A stretch of DNA of 64,000 nt from Pseudoxanthomonas sp. Root630. Lineage in GTDB: Bacteria > Pseudomonadota > Gammaproteobacteria > Xanthomonadales > Xanthomonadaceae. Positions 1 through 9,646 of this stretch are shown here, in pieces. The notes under the pieces were generated by a model. The model was not told the origin of the DNA, made no database searches, and was given only the letters and a program-made list of their open reading frames with translations. A program made the translations under genes and the position numbers. Positions within the stretch are counted from its first letter, which is position 1. Every line of letters begins with the position of its first letter. Location: NCBI RefSeq assembly GCF_001427585.1, contig NZ_LMGY01000012.1:60001-124000 (forward strand), written 5' to 3'.

Positions 1-1353
<1,353 letters not shown>

Positions 1354-1481
1354 CATATAACCTCAAGTGGCCTTGGACTCGACGATATCGTCAGAGAAAA
1401 TCCAATGCCCGCTACGTCACAAGACCCTATGAGAGATTGGCGCCTTAATCCGTTCCTTGGATGGCGACGCTCCAACCCTCT

Positions 1482-1598
1482 CCCTGGTGAAATTAGCGCT
1501 GTGGTCCCACCCGTTCCCATCCCGAACACGGAAGTGAAACGCAGCCGCGCCGATGGTAGTGTGGCTTAAGCCATGCAAGAGTAGGTCATCGCCAGGGG
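1482..1598 (+). rRNA. 5S ribosomal RNA
   Basis: Typical bacterial 5S rRNA at the end of the rrn operon. Visible are the conserved ccgttcccatcccgaacacg segment, the gaagtgaaac loop and the closing helix formed by ccctggtg at the 5' end with atcgccaggg at the 3' end. An intrinsic terminator follows at once. Ends are approximate by a few bases. Confidence 0.96.
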
Positions 1599-1607
1599 CT
1601 TTACCCC

Positions 1608-1639
1608 AAAACCCCCAGCCACAAGGCTGGGGGTTTTTT
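1608..1639 (+). terminator. rrn operon intrinsic terminator
   Basis: The stem acccccagcc / ggctgggggt has a four-base loop (acaa) and is followed by a run of six T. It sits just after 5S rRNA, where the rRNA transcript should end. Confidence 0.95.
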
Positions 1640-1691
1640 CTTGCGTCGCTTTCGCCAACAATCGGCTTTCATCTCACGTCAGGGGCCGTGC

Positions 1692-2921
1692 ATGAAGCAA
1701 TCCTGGTTTATCGGCGCATTTCTCTTCGCCTTGGGGTCGGGCGCTTTCGGTGCGGAGCAGGTGTCGTCCCACGCACGCAAGGTGCACGAGGAGGCCCTCG
1801 TCCTGGATACGCACCTCGATACACCTGCCAATCTCGTGCGGCCCGGCTGGAACATCGCTGACGACCACGCGCACGAAGGCGATCTGTCGCAAGTCGACTT
1901 GCCGCGCATGAAGTCCGGCGGCTTGGATGGCGGTTTCTGGGTGATCTACACCGCACAGGGGGCGCGGGATGAAGCGGGCAAGCAGGCGGCGCGCAACCAC
2001 GGCCTGGAGCGGCTGGTGGCCATCCGCGAGATGCTCGCCTCCCATCCCGATGCCATGGAGCTCGCATTGACGTCCGACGATGCGTTGCGCATCGCGAAGG
2101 CCGGCAAACGCGTGTCCTTCATCAGCATGGAGAACGCTGCGCCATTGGCGGCAGATCCCAGCTTGTTGGAGGTCTACCACCATCTCGGCCTGCGCATGCT
2201 GGGTATCACGCATGTGTTGAACAACGACTTTGGCGACTCGTCCACCGATGCGAAGGGGCCCGAATGGAACGGGCTCAGTCCCGCCGGCAGATCCCTCGTC
2301 GCGGACGCCAATCGCCTGGGCATCGTCCTCGACGCCTCGCACGCGAGCGACGCGGTGTTCGACCAGTTGCTCGAGGTGTCCCGCGCGCCGATCGTGCTGT
2401 CGCACACCAGTGCCGATGCGGTGTTCGATCATCCCCGCAACATCGACGACGACCGCATCCGGCGCCTCGCGGAGAAAGGCGGCGTCATCCATGTGAACGC
2501 ATTCGGCGGTTACCTGGTCAGCATTCCCAAGGTGCCGGAGCGCGAGGCCGCGCTCGATGCGTTGTCGGACAAGTACGGGCCGGAGAGCAAGCTGTCCGTC
2601 AAGGCCGCGCCGGCGTACCTGGCCGAGCGTCGTGCGATAGAGGCGCGCTATCCGGTGAAGCGCGCAACGCTGGACGACTACATGGCGCACCTGCTGCACA
2701 TCATCAAGGTGGCGGGCGTGGATCATGTCGGTGTTGGGGCGGACTGGGATGGCGGCGGTGGCGTGGAGGGATTGGAGGACGTCAGCGCGCTGCCGCTCGT
2801 CACGGCGCGTTTGCTCGCCGCAGGCTACGGTGAGGATGACGTCCGGAAGATATGGGGCGGGAACCTGTTGAGGGTGCTCCGCGAAGCCCAAGCGATTGCG
2901 GAGCCGCACGCGAAGCCTTGA
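1692..2921 (+). CDS. Exported membrane dipeptidase, peptidase family M19
   Basis: A 409-residue zinc dipeptidase of the renal dipeptidase (M19) family, which hydrolyses dipeptides including D-residue-containing ones. The start at 1692 gives a clean signal peptide (MKQSWFIGAFLFALGSGAFG), so the enzyme should be periplasmic; an earlier in-frame start would put 17 extra residues in front of it. Family landmarks are present: the metal-binding HxD in DTHLDTPANL, the bridging Glu in SMENAAPLA, LDASHAS, LSHTSADAV followed by HPRNIDDD, and the C-terminal GVGADWDGGGG segment. It stands alone after the rRNA operon. The family is clear; the physiological substrate is not. Confidence 0.93.
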   Translation: MKQSWFIGAFLFALGSGAFGAEQVSSHARKVHEEALVLDTHLDTPANLVRPGWNIADDHAHEGDLSQVDLPRMKSGGLDGGFWVIYTAQGARDEAGKQAARNHGLERLVAIREMLASHPDAMELALTSDDALRIAKAGKRVSFISMENAAPLAADPSLLEVYHHLGLRMLGITHVLNNDFGDSSTDAKGPEWNGLSPAGRSLVADANRLGIVLDASHASDAVFDQLLEVSRAPIVLSHTSADAVFDHPRNIDDDRIRRLAEKGGVIHVNAFGGYLVSIPKVPEREAALDALSDKYGPESKLSVKAAPAYLAERRAIEARYPVKRATLDDYMAHLLHIIKVAGVDHVGVGADWDGGGGVEGLEDVSALPLVTARLLAAGYGEDDVRKIWGGNLLRVLREAQAIAEPHAKP

Positions 2922-3025
2922 CCGCGTGTCGGCACCCTGAGGACGCGCCGATATCTGGCAGGACGCGCGTGCATTCGCTCGCGTAGAGAGGGTGCGCGCC
3001 TGTCGCTGGACCAGGAGGTTCTTCC

Positions 3026-3868
3026 ATGGACGAATCGATCACGCCCCGCCGCTTCGCTGAAACCCTCGCGCACGATATCCCCAAGCATTGGTTGCCGGGC
3101 AACGAAGTGGTGTCCTCGCTGCTGAATGCCTACACCGTACTCGTGCCGGCGAACGAGGCGTTCTACATCCGCACCTTGAATGCGTGCCTGCCGCGCATCA
3201 CGGATCCAGCGCTGCGCAAGCGATGCCACGCCTTCATCCGCCAGGAAGCCCAACATGGCGTGGCGCACAAGCGCTATTGGGGCAATCTGGATGCGCAGGG
3301 GTATTCGTACAGGGGTTTCGAGCGGCTCGTGGACCGCGCCATCTTCAAGACGATGGATCGCTGGGCGCCGCTGTGGCTGCGCGCGTCGCTGGTCAGCTGC
3401 GTCGAACACATCAATGCCTACCTGGGCTACGAGTTCCTGTCGCAGGCGATCCTCGACGGGGCAGATCCACGTGTTAGAAGCTTGATGGAATGGCATTTCG
3501 CAGAGGAGATCGAGCATCGCGCGGTCGCCTTCGATCTGTTGCAGGCGGTTTCTCCGGGCTATCCGGTGCGGCTCGCGGGTGCGGCGACGACGGCGACGCT
3601 CTTCTACCTGTTGATGACCGGACTGGCGGTGGCCCTGCTGGTCCAGGATGGCGTGCTCTGGCGCAAGGACACGTTCCGCCAGGCTGCTGCTCACTTGGGC
3701 TCGACCCATCACATGGCCCGTCGCACGATCGGCCACCTCTGGAACTACCTGCGTCCCGGCTTCCACCCGTCGCAACTGGGGGGAGATGGACTGGCCGCGG
3801 ACGTTCTTGCGAGGCAGGCGGCGGCGCACCCTCCGATCGTTGTCGCCATGGCCGCCCAAGCTGAATGA
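3026..3868 (+). CDS. Metal-dependent hydrolase family protein (COG3687/PF10118 type)
   Basis: A 280-residue protein resembling the predicted metal-dependent hydrolase family PF10118, a helical di-metal-type fold. Likely ligands are in FIRQEAQHGVAHKRY, near residues 70-85, and MEWHFAEEIEHRAVAFD, near 153-169; the spaced E/H pairs are typical of the family. A hydrophobic segment follows at about residues 185-210 (ATTATLFYLLMTGLAVALL). A strong ribosome-binding site, aggagg, lies 8 bases before the ATG. The substrate is unknown. Confidence 0.85.
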   Translation: MDESITPRRFAETLAHDIPKHWLPGNEVVSSLLNAYTVLVPANEAFYIRTLNACLPRITDPALRKRCHAFIRQEAQHGVAHKRYWGNLDAQGYSYRGFERLVDRAIFKTMDRWAPLWLRASLVSCVEHINAYLGYEFLSQAILDGADPRVRSLMEWHFAEEIEHRAVAFDLLQAVSPGYPVRLAGAATTATLFYLLMTGLAVALLVQDGVLWRKDTFRQAAAHLGSTHHMARRTIGHLWNYLRPGFHPSQLGGDGLAADVLARQAAAHPPIVVAMAAQAE

Positions 3869-3921
3869 ACGCCTTCCATCCCCGCGTGGTCTCTGCCGCA
3901 CCAGGACGTCGGGCCGGCCAA

Positions 3922-3940
3922 CCCATTGAAAAACAATGGG
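3922..3940. repeat. Short perfect inverted repeat downstream of the hydrolase gene
   Basis: cccattg / caatggg with five A in the loop. It lies 53 bp after the hydrolase stop and about 100 bp before rpoH. It lacks a T-run on either strand, so it is only a weak candidate terminator. Confidence 0.35.
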
Positions 3941-3990
3941 AATGCTCGAGCGGTCCGGGCCCTGGGGATTGTTGCATGGGTGGGACAAAG

Positions 3991-4018
3991 GGAACTTCCC
4001 ATGTGGTTAGCAGTCGAA
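3991..4018 (+). promoter_or_regulatory. Sigma-E-like promoter of rpoH
   Basis: GGAACTT at 3991-3997, a 16-base spacer, then TCGAA at 4014-4018. This fits the ECF sigma-E pattern of a GGAACTT -35 box and a TCnnA -10 box. Control of rpoH by sigma-E is known in Escherichia coli. The predicted transcript would start near 4024-4026, about 20 nt before the start codon. Confidence 0.6.
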
Positions 4019-4034
4019 CCCCCCGACTGCTAAC
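4006..4034. promoter_or_regulatory. CIRCE-like palindrome overlapping the rpoH promoter
   Basis: An 11-bp perfect inverted repeat: gttagcagtcg at 4006-4016 and cgactgctaac at 4024-4034, with 7 bases between. Read as a 9-9-9 element it is TTAGCAGTC-N9-GACTGCTAA. The HrcA operator CIRCE is TTAGCACTC-N9-GAGTGCTAA, so spacing and arm length match exactly, with one symmetrical base change per arm. It covers the sigma-E-like -10 box and ends 10 bp before the rpoH ATG. HrcA binding is inferred, not shown. Confidence 0.6.
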
Positions 4035-4044
4035 ATCCTTGCCC

Positions 4045-4923
<879 letters not shown>

Positions 4924-4947
4924 CACGGCCATCGCGCTGCAACCACA

Positions 4948-4977
4948 AGAGGCCCCGCAAGGGGCCTCTTTGCGTTT
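4948..4977 (+). terminator. Intrinsic terminator of rpoH
   Basis: The stem agaggcccc / ggggcctct with loop gcaa is followed by tttgcgtttt, 25 bp after the rpoH stop codon. Confidence 0.9.
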
Positions 4978-5059
4978 TGGCGGATTCATCGGCTGGCGAA
5001 AGTGTGATCCACTACGCCGCAGTCCGTACCGGACGACGACATCACACTAGGAGCAGGGC

Positions 5060-6487
5060 ATGCGTTGGGGGAAACAGGGGCGCTGGATCGTGGGATTGGC
5101 GTGGCTCATCGTGGGCACGTGCGCCATGGCCGCGAACGATGCATGGGCGCGGGGCGCCGATGGAGCGAAGGCGGCGGATGCGCAGGGCCGCATCACTTTC
5201 GGCATCGATCGTGAGGAATACGACGCGCAGGCCCGCGCGGCGATGCAGGTGGATCCGGTCGTGGCCAAGCATCTTGGCGCGATCCGCACCGTGACGCTGG
5301 ACGAACCCGCGAGCATGGACGAACCAGGCCCCGACGTCCTGGTGTTCGACGTGGTGGGCAGCCGGGGCAAGGGGCGCGTCACTGCGCGCTTCATCACCGT
5401 CAGTCCGACCGAGGAAGTCCTGGGCCCCGGCACGCTGGTGATGGCGGACGGCACCACGCACCCCATCGACGGCAACGCCGATGCGCCCGCCGCGGAGCCG
5501 GGACACGACCACGCGCATGACGCTGAAGCGGCGCTTGCGGAAGGCAAGGACATCTTCACCCGCCAGGCACGCGAGGCCGCGCAGCGGTATCCGCTCGTGC
5601 AGCAGCACATCGGCCAGATCGCCACGTTCACGATGAACGAAGTGGGCACCGGTGCCGCAGCCGGCATGAACACCTTCGTGTTCGATCTCGTGGGCAGCAA
5701 AGGCCGCGGCACGCTGGAGGCCGATTTCATCACCGTCAGTGCCGACACCGAGCGGCTGGGCAAGGGCGTACTGACCCTGCAGGACGGCCGTCGCCTGCCA
5801 TTCGAGGGCGAGCCGCGTGGCGCGGACGAGCCCGAGGAGGATGAAGATGCGACGTCGTTGTTCGGCGACATGCAGGACAACATCTTCACCCGCCAGGCAC
5901 GTGCCGCGGCGCAGCGTTATCCGCTGGTGCAGCAGCACATCGGCACGTTGTCGTCGTTCGAGCTTGACCTGATGGCCAGTGGCGAGGCCGAGGGTGCGGA
6001 GGAATTCGTGTTCGCGCTCGCCGGCGACAAGGGGCGCGGCCGCTTGCTGGCCGAGTTCATCACCGTGGATGCGGACACCGAACGCCTGGGTAAAGGCGTG
6101 CTGACGCTGGCGGACGGTCGCGAGTTCCCGTTCGAAGGCGAGCCGCCGACGGCGGACGAACAGGCGTCGTCCCGCGCGGACACGGAACGTGGCGACATTC
6201 CCGATACGTTCGCCCGACAGGACGGGATCTTCGTCCTGCAGGCCAACGCCGCCATGCAGGCGCACCCCGTGGTGAAGCGCTACATCGGCGACATCCGCGA
6301 AGCGGCCTTCGACCGTGATGCCTCATGGGCAGCGGAAGGCGAGCGCTATATCTTCGACCTGAAAGGCAGCAAGGGCGCAGGCCGGCTGGAAGCCGAGTTC
6401 ATCACCGTGGACGCGGACAGCGAGCGTATCGGTGAGGGCGAACTGGTGATGGCGGACGGCAAGCGCTACCCGCTGGGCGACAACTGA
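5060..6487 (+). CDS. Exported protein with four tandem Coa1/Tim21-like repeats
   Basis: A 475-residue protein with an N-terminal signal peptide (about residues 1-30, hydrophobic core WIVGLAWLIVGTCAMA). Four homologous units of about 85 residues follow at roughly 55-138, 165-250, 275-360 and 390-473. Each unit has A-x-RAAAQRYPLVQQHIG at its start, an FVFDLVGSKGRG-type central strand pair, an EADFITVDADTERLG segment and a final LADGREFPFEGE. Units 2 and 3 are nearly identical. The alternation of a helix ending in HIG/YIG with a VxGxKGxG hairpin resembles Coa1/Tim21-type domains of cytochrome oxidase assembly proteins; that assignment is by pattern only. Acidic linkers separate the units. The ribosome-binding site aggag precedes the ATG by 7 bases. 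Function unknown. Confidence 0.85.
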   Translation: MRWGKQGRWIVGLAWLIVGTCAMAANDAWARGADGAKAADAQGRITFGIDREEYDAQARAAMQVDPVVAKHLGAIRTVTLDEPASMDEPGPDVLVFDVVGSRGKGRVTARFITVSPTEEVLGPGTLVMADGTTHPIDGNADAPAAEPGHDHAHDAEAALAEGKDIFTRQAREAAQRYPLVQQHIGQIATFTMNEVGTGAAAGMNTFVFDLVGSKGRGTLEADFITVSADTERLGKGVLTLQDGRRLPFEGEPRGADEPEEDEDATSLFGDMQDNIFTRQARAAAQRYPLVQQHIGTLSSFELDLMASGEAEGAEEFVFALAGDKGRGRLLAEFITVDADTERLGKGVLTLADGREFPFEGEPPTADEQASSRADTERGDIPDTFARQDGIFVLQANAAMQAHPVVKRYIGDIREAAFDRDASWAAEGERYIFDLKGSKGAGRLEAEFITVDADSERIGEGELVMADGKRYPLGDN

Positions 6488-6496
6488 CCGGCGCAA

Positions 6497-6514
6497 GATC
6501 CGGATAGCCGGATC
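6497..6514. repeat. Small inverted repeat after the four-repeat gene
   Basis: gatccgg / ccggatc with loop atag, 10 bp after the upstream stop codon. No T-run follows, so a terminator role is uncertain. Confidence 0.3.
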
Positions 6515-6559
6515 GCGGGCGCGGCACGAACATGGCGTCACTTCCAGAGGAATGGCGCC

Positions 6560-7033
6560 ATGTCGTTCGTGATTCGGGGCCTGTCGCCCGACCCTTTCCT
6601 GCCGCTGTTCGCACTCGACGATGCCGCGCTGGCGGCACGCAATATCCGTCGCGTCGTGGCGGATGCCGACCATGGGTTTCCCTGCCGCGTCACGCTGCAG
6701 GATGCGCGCCAGGGCGAAACCCTGTTGCTCCTTCCCCATCTGCACCATGACGTCGCCGGGCCGTATCGCGCCAGCGGTCCGATATTCGTCAGCGAAGCAG
6801 CCCTACAGGCTTCGCCGGTCGAGTTCCGCGACGCGTTGCCGCCTACGTTTCCGCGGCGCCTGTTGTCGCTACGCGCCTACGACGCAGAAGGCGCAATGCG
6901 CGATGCTGACGTGGTCGAAGGCATCGACGCGCTCCCCCACCTGCACCGCCTGCTCGGTCTGCCGGGCATCGCCTACCTGCACGTCCACAACGCGCGCCGC
7001 GGCTGTTATGCCTGCCGCGTCGATCCCGCCTGA
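6560..7033 (+). CDS. DUF1203 family protein
   Basis: A 157-residue soluble protein of the DUF1203 family, recognisable by the N-terminal F-x-IRGLSPDPF, a central FP-CRVTLQDARQGE-x-LLLLPH segment, GPIFVSE, RLLSLRAYDA, and the C-terminal LHVHNARRGCYACRVD. The ribosome-binding site agagga precedes the ATG. Its last 28 bp overlap the 3' end of the convergent NADH dehydrogenase gene. No function is established for the family that I can apply here. Confidence 0.85.
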   Translation: MSFVIRGLSPDPFLPLFALDDAALAARNIRRVVADADHGFPCRVTLQDARQGETLLLLPHLHHDVAGPYRASGPIFVSEAALQASPVEFRDALPPTFPRRLLSLRAYDAEGAMRDADVVEGIDALPHLHRLLGLPGIAYLHVHNARRGCYACRVDPA

Positions 7034-8286
7034 TCTTCGTCCTTGCCGAGGATGATCCGCGCACCGCGCTGGTAGCTCCAGTACGCCCAGAACCAGTTCA
7101 GCAGCACGACGAGCCGGTTGCGGAAGCCGATCAGGAAGAACACGTGCGCGGTGAGCCAGAACCACCACGCCAGCAGGCCGGAGAACTTCAGCCGTCCGAA
7201 GTCGACCACCGCGGCCATGCGTCCGATGGTGGCGAGGTTACCGAAGTCGCGGTACCGGAACGCACCGGGTGACGGGCGTCCCGCCAGTCGTGCGCGCAGC
7301 ACCTTCGCCACGTGCCCACCCATCTGTTTCGCGGCGGGGGCGACACCCGGCACCGGACGACCGTCGGTGCTGAGGGAGGCCAGGTCGCCGGCCACGAAGA
7401 TGTCCGGGTGGCCGGGCACGCTCAGGTCGGGCTGCACCGCCACGCGTCCGGCACGGTCCAGCGGCACGCCGAGCGAGCGCGCGAGCGGCGAAGCGGCGAC
7501 ACCGGCCGCCCAGACGACCGTCTTTGCCGGCACGAAGGTATCGCCGAGCCGGTAACCGTCGTCGTCGATGTGGCTCACCGGCGTTCCGGTCGCCACCTCA
7601 ACGCCCAGCTTCACGAGTTGCCGGCGTGCCTGCTCCGACAAGGCCTCGGGAAACGAGGCCAGGACGCGCGGGCCGGCTTCGACCAGGCGCACGCGCGCCT
7701 GCGAGGGGTCGATGTGGCGGAACTCGTTCTTCAGCGTGTGCCGCGCGATCTCGGCCAGCGTCCCCGCCAGTTCGACGCCGGTCGGGCCACCGCCGACGAT
7801 GGCGAAGCTCAGCCAGGCCGCGCGCTTCTGCGGGTCGCTTTCCGCTTCCGCGCGCTCGAAGGCGAGCAGCAGGTGGCGGCGCAGTTGGAGCGCGTCGTCG
7901 AGCGTCTTCAAGCCCGGTGCGTGCGCGGCCCATTCGTCGTGGCCGAAGTAAGCGTGCGTCGCGCCGGTGGCCAGCAGCAGGACGTCGAAGGCGAGGGCAC
8001 TGCCATCGGCGAATACCACCCGCTTGTCCTGCGGCACGATCGATGCGACCTCGGCCAGCCGCACTTCGACATTCTGCTGCTTGCGCAGGATGTGCCGCAG
8101 CGGCGCGGCGATGTCGGGCGCGGACAGGCCCGCAGTCGCCACCTGGTACAGCAGCGGCTGGAAGAGATGGTGGTTGTGGCGGTCGATCAGGGTGATGCGG
8201 ACCGGCGCGCCGGCCAGTGCGCGCGTGGCCCAGAGACCACCGAAGCCGCCGCCGACGATGACGACGTGGGGAAGTGCTGCCTGCAT
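7006..8286 (-). CDS. ndh: Type II NADH:quinone oxidoreductase (NDH-2 family)
   Basis: A 426-residue flavoprotein transferring electrons from NADH to quinone without proton pumping, bound to the inner membrane surface. The FAD-binding GxGxxG is VIVGGGFGGL at the N-terminus; the second dinucleotide fold is FAIVGGGPTGVELAGTL; the second FAD contact is FVAGDLASL. The C-terminal region, about residues 360-415, has amphipathic or hydrophobic segments (WWFWLTAHVFFLIGFRN) typical of NDH-2 membrane attachment. I place the start at 8286 because AGGAG lies 8 bases before it; an upstream ATG at 8322 has no such signal. Convergent with the DUF1203 gene (28-bp overlap). Confidence 0.92.
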   Translation of the reverse strand: MQAALPHVVIVGGGFGGLWATRALAGAPVRITLIDRHNHHLFQPLLYQVATAGLSAPDIAAPLRHILRKQQNVEVRLAEVASIVPQDKRVVFADGSALAFDVLLLATGATHAYFGHDEWAAHAPGLKTLDDALQLRRHLLLAFERAEAESDPQKRAAWLSFAIVGGGPTGVELAGTLAEIARHTLKNEFRHIDPSQARVRLVEAGPRVLASFPEALSEQARRQLVKLGVEVATGTPVSHIDDDGYRLGDTFVPAKTVVWAAGVAASPLARSLGVPLDRAGRVAVQPDLSVPGHPDIFVAGDLASLSTDGRPVPGVAPAAKQMGGHVAKVLRARLAGRPSPGAFRYRDFGNLATIGRMAAVVDFGRLKFSGLLAWWFWLTAHVFFLIGFRNRLVVLLNWFWAYWSYQRGARIILGKDEDQAGSTRQA

Positions 8287-8326
8287 GCGCTGTTCTCCTG
8301 TCACCGCAGGCGATTGTCGCATGCCG

Positions 8327-9646
8327 TCAGTGCGCGTCGCGGTCGATCAGCGATGTACGTCGCGTGTCGGGCATCCACAGGTACACCAGCAGCGAGCACG
8401 CGATGCAGGCAGTGACGTACCAGTAGAAGCCGGTTTCCATGCCGGCCTTCTTGAACCACAGCGCCACCATGTCCGCGGTGCCGCCGAAGACCGCCACCGC
8501 GAGCGCATACGGCAGCCCCACGCCCAGCGCGCGGATCTCCACCGGGAACATTTCCGCCTTCACCACCGCATTGATCGCGGTATAACCGCTCAGGATCACC
8601 AGCGCCGCCATCACAAGCCAGAACGCATGACTGGCGCTCTGCACGTTCTGCAACTGGCTGAGGATCGGCACGGTGAACAGCGTGCCGAGCACGCCGAAGG
8701 CGATCAGGATGCGGCGCCGGCCGATGCGGTCGGACAGTGCGCCGACGACGGGTTGCAGCAGCATGTAGACGAACAGCGTGGACGCGTTGACCAGGCTCGC
8801 CGTCTCCGCCGCCATGCCGGCGCTGTTGACGAGGAATTTGTGCACGTAGGTCGTGTACGTATAGAACGCCAGCGTGCCGCCCATCGTCAGGCCGACCACG
8901 GCCAGCACCGCGCGCGGATGCTGCATCAATGCGCGCAGCGTGCCCTGCGACTGTTGGTGCGTGGCGCTCGCGTCGGATTCGCTGCGGGCGAACGATTCGG
9001 TTTCCACCATGTTCCGGCGCAGCCACAGCGCGATCAGCGCGGCCAGCGCGCCGATCGCGAACGGAATGCGCCAGCCCCAGTCGCGCAATTGTTCATCGGT
9101 CAGGAAGACGCGCTGCAGCGCGATCAGTACGCCGAGCGCGATCAGGTGGCCCATCACCAGGGTGACGTACTGGAAGCTCGACCAGAATCCCCGGTGCTCA
9201 CGCGTGGCCATTTCGCTGAGGTAGGTCGCCGATGCGCCGTACTCGCCGCCGACACTGAGCCCTTGCAGCAGACGGGCCAGCACCAGCAACACCGGCGCAG
9301 CGACGCCGATGCTGGCGTACCCTGGCGTGCAGGCGATGATCAGCGAGCCGCCACACATCATCACCACCGACAGCATCAGTGCGCGCCGACGGCCATGGCG
9401 ATCCGCATAGCGGCCGAGCAGCCAACCGCCGAGCGGCCGCATCAGGAAGCCGACCGCGAAGATCGCCGCGGTCTTCAGCAGTTGGCTGGTGCGATCACCG
9501 CCGGGAAAGAACACATCGGCGAAGTACAGCGAGAACGCGGCGTAGACATACCAGTCGTACCACTCCACCAGGTTGCCGACCGAGCCGCTGAAGATGCTGC
9601 GCAGGCGGCGGGCGGGCGTCATCGCATCGGGCGGTGTGTGGGTCAT
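8327..9646 (-). CDS. MFS transporter, metabolite:H+ symporter (KgtP-like)
   Basis: A 439-residue inner-membrane permease of the MHS branch of the major facilitator superfamily (alpha-ketoglutarate permease/ProP type). Diagnostic segments are GNLVEWYDWYVYAAFSLYF in the first helix, GWLLGRYADRHGRRRAL between helices 2 and 3, and LLQGLSVGGEYGASATYLSE in helix 4. Twelve hydrophobic segments can be traced. The start codon overlaps the priA stop by one base (TGATG), so translation is probably coupled to priA although the functions look unrelated. A 2-oxoglutarate-like dicarboxylate is a reasonable substrate but cannot be decided from sequence. Confidence 0.9.
   Translation of the reverse strand: MTHTPPDAMTPARRLRSIFSGSVGNLVEWYDWYVYAAFSLYFADVFFPGGDRTSQLLKTAAIFAVGFLMRPLGGWLLGRYADRHGRRRALMLSVVMMCGGSLIIACTPGYASIGVAAPVLLVLARLLQGLSVGGEYGASATYLSEMATREHRGFWSSFQYVTLVMGHLIALGVLIALQRVFLTDEQLRDWGWRIPFAIGALAALIALWLRRNMVETESFARSESDASATHQQSQGTLRALMQHPRAVLAVVGLTMGGTLAFYTYTTYVHKFLVNSAGMAAETASLVNASTLFVYMLLQPVVGALSDRIGRRRILIAFGVLGTLFTVPILSQLQNVQSASHAFWLVMAALVILSGYTAINAVVKAEMFPVEIRALGVGLPYALAVAVFGGTADMVALWFKKAGMETGFYWYVTACIACSLLVYLWMPDTRRTSLIDRDAH

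Noticed and set aside
1674..2909. A 411-codon open frame antisense to the M19 dipeptidase
   Set aside because: It is a shadow of a well-supported gene; its composition is typical of GC-rich antisense frames.
3922..3940. Inverted repeat cccattg/caatggg as terminator of the hydrolase gene
   Set aside because: No T-run on either side; kept only as a low-confidence repeat.
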